Assembly: GCA_004555155.1 (NCBI GenBank)
Contig: SFJH01000002.1
Location: 1-64,000, forward strand
Source: Clostridiales bacterium
Lineage (GTDB): Bacteria > Bacillota > Clostridia > Christensenellales > Aristaeellaceae
Direction: 5' to 3'
DNA length: 64,000 nucleotides
Positions 60,643 through 64,000 of the stretch are shown one piece after another; position 1 is the first letter of the stretch; each line of letters opens with the position of its first letter. Below the pieces are notes generated by a model. That model saw only the letters and a program-made list of their open reading frames with translations, ran no database searches and was not told where the DNA came from. The position numbers were made by a program, and so were the translations under genes.

Positions 60643-61380
60643 TTAGCGCACAATGCCCCGGTAGTTCTCCTGCACCTGCCGATAGCTCTCCAGGTTGCCG
60701 ATATCGTAGCGTTGACCGGGCATTTCCATGGAATGCACCTGCGTTTGTGCGCACAGCCAGGCAACGAAGCTGCCGGGCGCGTCCGTCCCGCAGCCCTGGG
60801 CAATGCCGTCCTTCACCCGCCGCGCATCCTCCCGGGTGTAGAAGTAGAACGGCGGCGTGCACCAGTGCGACTTCGGCTGCTCCGGCTTTTCCTCCAGATT
60901 GAGGATCAGATCGCTCTCATCGATCTCCGCCACGCCGCATTTGCGCAGCCGATCCTCCCGCGCCTCATAATAGCGCATCACGCAGGAGGTGCCCTTCGCC
61001 TTCGCATAGTCGATAAAACGCGTCAGCGAAAAGTCCAGCACATTGTCGCCGGCAATCACCAGCAGATCGTCGTCCAGCTTCAGCGCATCGATGGCAAACT
61101 GAATGTCCCGGACGGCGCCGAGCCGCGTGTCGTTCGAAGCCGTGCCATCGTCCAGCACCGTCACGCGACAGCATTTGCCCTTCGCCCATTCCTCGAAGTG
61201 TCGGGCGAATTTGTGGTTGGAAATCACAACGTACTCCTCCACCTCGCCCGCCGTGTCGATATCGTCCACCAGCCAGTCCAGGATCGTTTTTTCTCCGACC
61301 CTGAGCAGCGGCTTGGGAAAATTCTCCGTCAGCGGATACAGCCGGGTTGCGTAGCCCGCCGCAAGAATCAGACATTTCAT
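60643..61380 (-). CDS. Sugar-1-phosphate nucleotidyltransferase
   Basis: A 245-residue NTP_transferase-fold enzyme. N-terminal nucleotide motif LAAGYATRLYPLTENFPKPLL has Tyr-Ala instead of the usual Gly-x-Gly, VIAGDNVLDF has the metal aspartate. Members join an NTP with a sugar-1-phosphate (or choline-phosphate). It starts one base after the stop of the kinase gene, so kinase and transferase probably act in sequence to make an activated sugar. Which NTP and sugar are used is not clear. Confidence 0.85.
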   Translation of the reverse strand: MKCLILAAGYATRLYPLTENFPKPLLRVGEKTILDWLVDDIDTAGEVEEYVVISNHKFARHFEEWAKGKCCRVTVLDDGTASNDTRLGAVRDIQFAIDALKLDDDLLVIAGDNVLDFSLTRFIDYAKAKGTSCVMRYYEAREDRLRKCGVAEIDESDLILNLEEKPEQPKSHWCTPPFYFYTREDARRVKDGIAQGCGTDAPGSFVAWLCAQTQVHSMEMPGQRYDIGNLESYRQVQENYRGIVR

Positions 61381-61381
61381 C

Positions 61382-62563
61382 TCATCTTTCTCCTTCCAGG
61401 GCGACGCCGTCGGCGCTATGGCAGAAGTGCACGGAGAACCGTCCCTCCAGCTTCGGGAATACCCTCAGATACGCCTCCGTTACCTTTTCCTGAATCGATT
61501 CGCGGAAGGCGGGATCGATCAGCGCCATGCAGCAGCCCTTGAAGCCCGCGCCGGAGAATCGGCCGCCGTAGATGCCATCGGTGCGCAGCATGATTTCATA
61601 GAGCGTCTTCAGCTCCTCGGATCCCGTCTCCCAGCACTCAATCGACGATTTTCCGCTCTCGAAGGACAGCCGTCCATAGGTTTCCAGATCGCCGCGCCGC
61701 CAGGCCTCCGCGCCCTGCTGGACGCGCTCGAACTCGCCGTACCAGTGCTCCGCGCGCTTGCGCCAGTTTTCCGGCAGCCGCGCACCGTACTGACAGAACA
61801 CCTCCCGCGGCACGTCGCGCAGGACGGTTTCTCCGAATCCGCCATACTCCATGCCCGCATACGCCTTCAGCGCGTACGCGGCGGCCTTTGCCTCATCCAC
61901 GCGCATGTTGAACCGGCTGCCCACCAGCGAGCGCTCCACGCCGGAAAACAAGATGGCAATCTCATAGGGCTTCATCGAGGGATGCTGGGGAATCAGTTCA
62001 TAGCTGTCATCCAGCGTGTCCAGATACAGCAGGTGATCCTTCCGGCAGTAGACCTCACAGCTCTGATCCAGCTTGCCCACCGCCACGCCGACATAATCTG
62101 TTTCCGCCCACTGCGCAGTCATGATCATCTCGCGCTCGCTCAAGCGGATGCCGTTGACTTTGCAAAGTGCCGACAGAAACGCAATGATCACCGCAGCCGA
62201 CGAGGAAAGTCCGCCGATGGGCAGCGTTCCCTCAATCACGCCGCACAGCCCCATCCGCAGCGGATATCTTCGTGCCAGCGAGGCCGTCGCGCCGCGGAGA
62301 TAGTCCGCCCAGTCGTTCTGCCGCCCGGGCACCGCGTTCACGTGCCACTGCGCCCGCTTCGGAAAGTTCATGGAGGTCAGCTCGATCACGCCATTGTGCT
62401 TGACCGAATAGGCAATGTGTATGCCACGATCGAGGGCAAGTCCGGTGATCTTGCCGAAATTGTGGTCGCTGTGCGCCCCGATCGGACAAATCCGGTAGGG
62501 ACAGAAGGCGATGCCGTCAGGTTCCCGATGATACTGCCGGGTGAATACCGTATCGCAGTGCAT
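61382..62563 (-). CDS. GHMP-family sugar kinase, galactokinase/galacturonokinase-like
   Basis: A 393-residue GHMP kinase. The sugar-binding N-terminal motif is CPYRICPIGAHSDHNFG (residues 21-37); canonical galactokinase has GRxNLIGEHTDYN, so the Glu is replaced by Ala, as in plant galacturonokinase. The ATP loop LPIGGLSSSAAV (114-125) is intact, as is the C-terminal GGRFSGAGFKGC. Probable reaction: a hexose or uronic acid to its 1-phosphate. The start at 62563 follows CGGAGG. Cotranscribed with the nucleotidyltransferase. Confidence 0.82.
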   Translation of the reverse strand: MHCDTVFTRQYHREPDGIAFCPYRICPIGAHSDHNFGKITGLALDRGIHIAYSVKHNGVIELTSMNFPKRAQWHVNAVPGRQNDWADYLRGATASLARRYPLRMGLCGVIEGTLPIGGLSSSAAVIIAFLSALCKVNGIRLSEREMIMTAQWAETDYVGVAVGKLDQSCEVYCRKDHLLYLDTLDDSYELIPQHPSMKPYEIAILFSGVERSLVGSRFNMRVDEAKAAAYALKAYAGMEYGGFGETVLRDVPREVFCQYGARLPENWRKRAEHWYGEFERVQQGAEAWRRGDLETYGRLSFESGKSSIECWETGSEELKTLYEIMLRTDGIYGGRFSGAGFKGCCMALIDPAFRESIQEKVTEAYLRVFPKLEGRFSVHFCHSADGVALEGER

Positions 62564-62632
62564 ATGCGTTCCTCCGTATCTCGCGCGCGGACGCGCTTCC
62601 CTATGAAACAGACGGTTCGCGCCGCCTGTTTC

Positions 62633-62661
62633 ATTATATTCATTCATTGCGCTCGCGTCAA
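62633..62661 (-). promoter_or_regulatory. Promoter of the kinase-nucleotidyltransferase operon
   Basis: Minus-strand TTGACG (62656-62661), 17-base spacer, TATAAT (62633-62638). Confidence 0.8.
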
Positions 62662-62671
62662 CATCCCGGGC

Positions 62672-64000
62672 TCAGCCTCTGACTGCCCGTCCGCAGCGCC
62701 CGTCCAGAATACAGCCGTCCTTCGCCGCCATCTTTCCGCCGACCAGTACACAATCAATGCCCTCGGGCGGCAGCATTGGCTCCCGGAAGGTCGCCTGATC
62801 GCGAATCTTCGCAAAATCGAAAACCACCACGTCCGCATCCGCGCCGACGTTCAGCCGCCCCTTGTTCACCAGATGCAGCCGGTCGGCAGGCATTGCGGTC
62901 ATCTTTTCAACGGCAGTGTACAGATCCATCGCGCCCTTCCGGGCAAACTCCGCCAGAAAGCGCGGGAACGTGCCCGCCGCCCGCGGATGGCCCTGGCCCC
63001 TGTCGAGGATCCCGTCGCTGGCCACGATCACCGCGGGATGGCGCAGTGCGCGAACCACGTCGTCCGGCTTCATGACATAGCACACCGTGATGCAGTCCGG
63101 ATCATCCCGGCGCATTTCCTCAAAGCGCTCCTTCGTCGCACGCAGGCCCTTGTATTTGCCCTCGCAGAACTCCAGAACATCGTAATCGCAGCGATACCGC
63201 TCCAGCCATCCGTCGTCATAGGTGGTCGCGCCGATTTCCGTGGAAAAGGCAAAATAGGGATAGCAATCCAGACCTACATCGAGACCGCGCATCCTGCAGG
63301 CGTCCACCCGCCGCAGCACCTCCTCCATCTGGCCGAAGCCGCCCATGCTGCCGATGTGGGAGATCTGTACCGGCACGCCGCATGCCTCGCCCAGCTGCAT
63401 CACCTCATCAACAGCGCCGAAGACGCCGTCCGCATCGTCGCGCACGTGCGCGGCGATCAGCTTCTTCTGCGGTATGCAGCACTGCGCCGTCCGAAGCAGC
63501 TCATCCGCATCCGTGCCGGGCACGTACCGCAGCCCGAAGGACAGGCCCAGGCAGCCGTCCTCCAGCGCGCGGGCAATCTCCCCGATCATGGTCTGCTTCT
63601 GCGCCTCTGTCGCGCAGGCATACTTGTCCATCGCACCGGCTGCGTTCCGGAAGTACTCATGCCCGGCCAGCATGCCCACGTTCACCGGCGCGCCGTCCCG
63701 ATCGACGACGTCCAGATATTTTGCCGGATGATAGACGTTGATGCCGCAGTTGCCGCCAATGGCGGTGGTCACGCCCATGCGCAGCATATTCTCGAAAATC
63801 GAATACTCTATTTTGCCGTCCGGCCCGATGGGATCCTCGTGCATGTGCATGTCGATAAAGCCAGGCGCGACAATCCGTCCTTCCGCACACACAACCCGAT
63901 CCGCCTCGGGCTCCCCGCAGCCGACCCAGGCAATCCGCCCGCCGTCGATCAGCACATTCAGCGCCGCATCCACCCGATTGGCAGGATCCATCACCCTGCC
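62672..64000 (-). CDS. D-aminoacylase-type amidohydrolase (partial, 5' end off the window)
   Basis: At least 442 residues of an N-acyl-D-amino-acid deacylase / D-aminoacylase-like amidohydrolase. Metal site: HMH in APGFIDMHMHED, Cys/His region GGNCGIN, His in AAHVRDD and ISHIGSMGG, Asp in IVASDGI. The frame is still open at the window edge and the codons before the first GTG/ATG read GRVMDP, the usual start of the N-terminal beta strand, so the true start lies beyond 64000. Substrate unknown. Confidence 0.85.
   Translation of the reverse strand, partial: GRVMDPANRVDAALNVLIDGGRIAWVGCGEPEADRVVCAEGRIVAPGFIDMHMHEDPIGPDGKIEYSIFENMLRMGVTTAIGGNCGINVYHPAKYLDVVDRDGAPVNVGMLAGHEYFRNAAGAMDKYACATEAQKQTMIGEIARALEDGCLGLSFGLRYVPGTDADELLRTAQCCIPQKKLIAAHVRDDADGVFGAVDEVMQLGEACGVPVQISHIGSMGGFGQMEEVLRRVDACRMRGLDVGLDCYPYFAFSTEIGATTYDDGWLERYRCDYDVLEFCEGKYKGLRATKERFEEMRRDDPDCITVCYVMKPDDVVRALRHPAVIVASDGILDRGQGHPRAAGTFPRFLAEFARKGAMDLYTAVEKMTAMPADRLHLVNKGRLNVGADADVVVFDFAKIRDQATFREPMLPPEGIDCVLVGGKMAAKDGCILDGRCGRAVRG

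Noticed and set aside
1..64000. CRISPR arrays, insertion sequences, prophage, rRNA operon
   Set aside because: No regularly spaced direct repeats, transposase, integrase, phage structural genes or rRNA sequence seen on either strand.

Overview
This 64 kb window is ordinary chromosome from a GC-rich (about 60 % by eye), spore-forming Firmicute of the Clostridia. Evidence: two alpha/beta small acid-soluble spore proteins, the low-GC-type order rpmB <> asp23-fakA then recG, the zapA-U32-mutS2 cluster, AGGAGG-type ribosome binding sites, many TTG/GTG starts, promoters of TTGACA-N17-TATAAT form, and anaerobe-type genes (feoAB, OadB, ferredoxin:thioredoxin reductase-like protein). An uncultured gut lineage is likely, but no marker here fixes the family. 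I see no prophage, transposase, CRISPR or rRNA. The right end cuts into one gene.

Layout. 1-2.3 kb: tRNA-Pro(GGG), a flippase-like membrane protein and a GH25 muramidase. 2.3-9.6 kb: pyruvate kinase, feoAB, a nested inverted-repeat block, a CorC/CNNM-type protein, an amidohydrolase and a lipid kinase. 9.8-15.6 kb: MATE and MFS carriers, a Tet(M)-like GTPase with an FTR-like redox protein, and an acyltransferase-fold protein lacking its catalytic histidine. 15.8-18.5 kb: L-rhamnose isomerase, an unknown gene, a methyltransferase. 18.7-24.9 kb: a six-gene MacB-like ABC export operon with three lipoyl-type adaptors and a lipoprotein.

25-30.6 kb: a manganese (yybP-ykoY) riboswitch driving mntP, an SPL-type radical SAM protein, a NimA-like flavoprotein, an OadB sodium-pump subunit with a 49-residue gamma-like partner behind what looks like a second yybP-ykoY-like switch, then rsmD-coaD-coiled-coil. 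30.6-42 kb: alr, a DUF624 protein, a U32 protein, two SASPs, a dehydrogenase/TIM-barrel pair, recG, fakA, asp23 and rpmB. 42-51 kb: zapA-U32-mutS2, a two-component system and an HtrA protease whose promoter shares 11-bp-phased TTCA repeats with the promoter of the two-component genes.

51-64 kb: GNAT and MATE genes, an L-threonine aldolase with a DUF523 protein, an FGGY kinase, and an ABC importer of the ABC_sub_bind (TrpX-like) type. The importer follows a leader with a consensus promoter, a 58-codon Cys/Phe/Tyr-rich reading frame and two terminators. Last come a nucleotidyltransferase, a galactokinase-superfamily kinase with a galacturonokinase-like motif, and a partial D-aminoacylase-type amidohydrolase. 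The observations most worth testing are this attenuator-like leader, the switch before oadB, the shared repeats of the two-component/HtrA loci, and the six-gene export operon.
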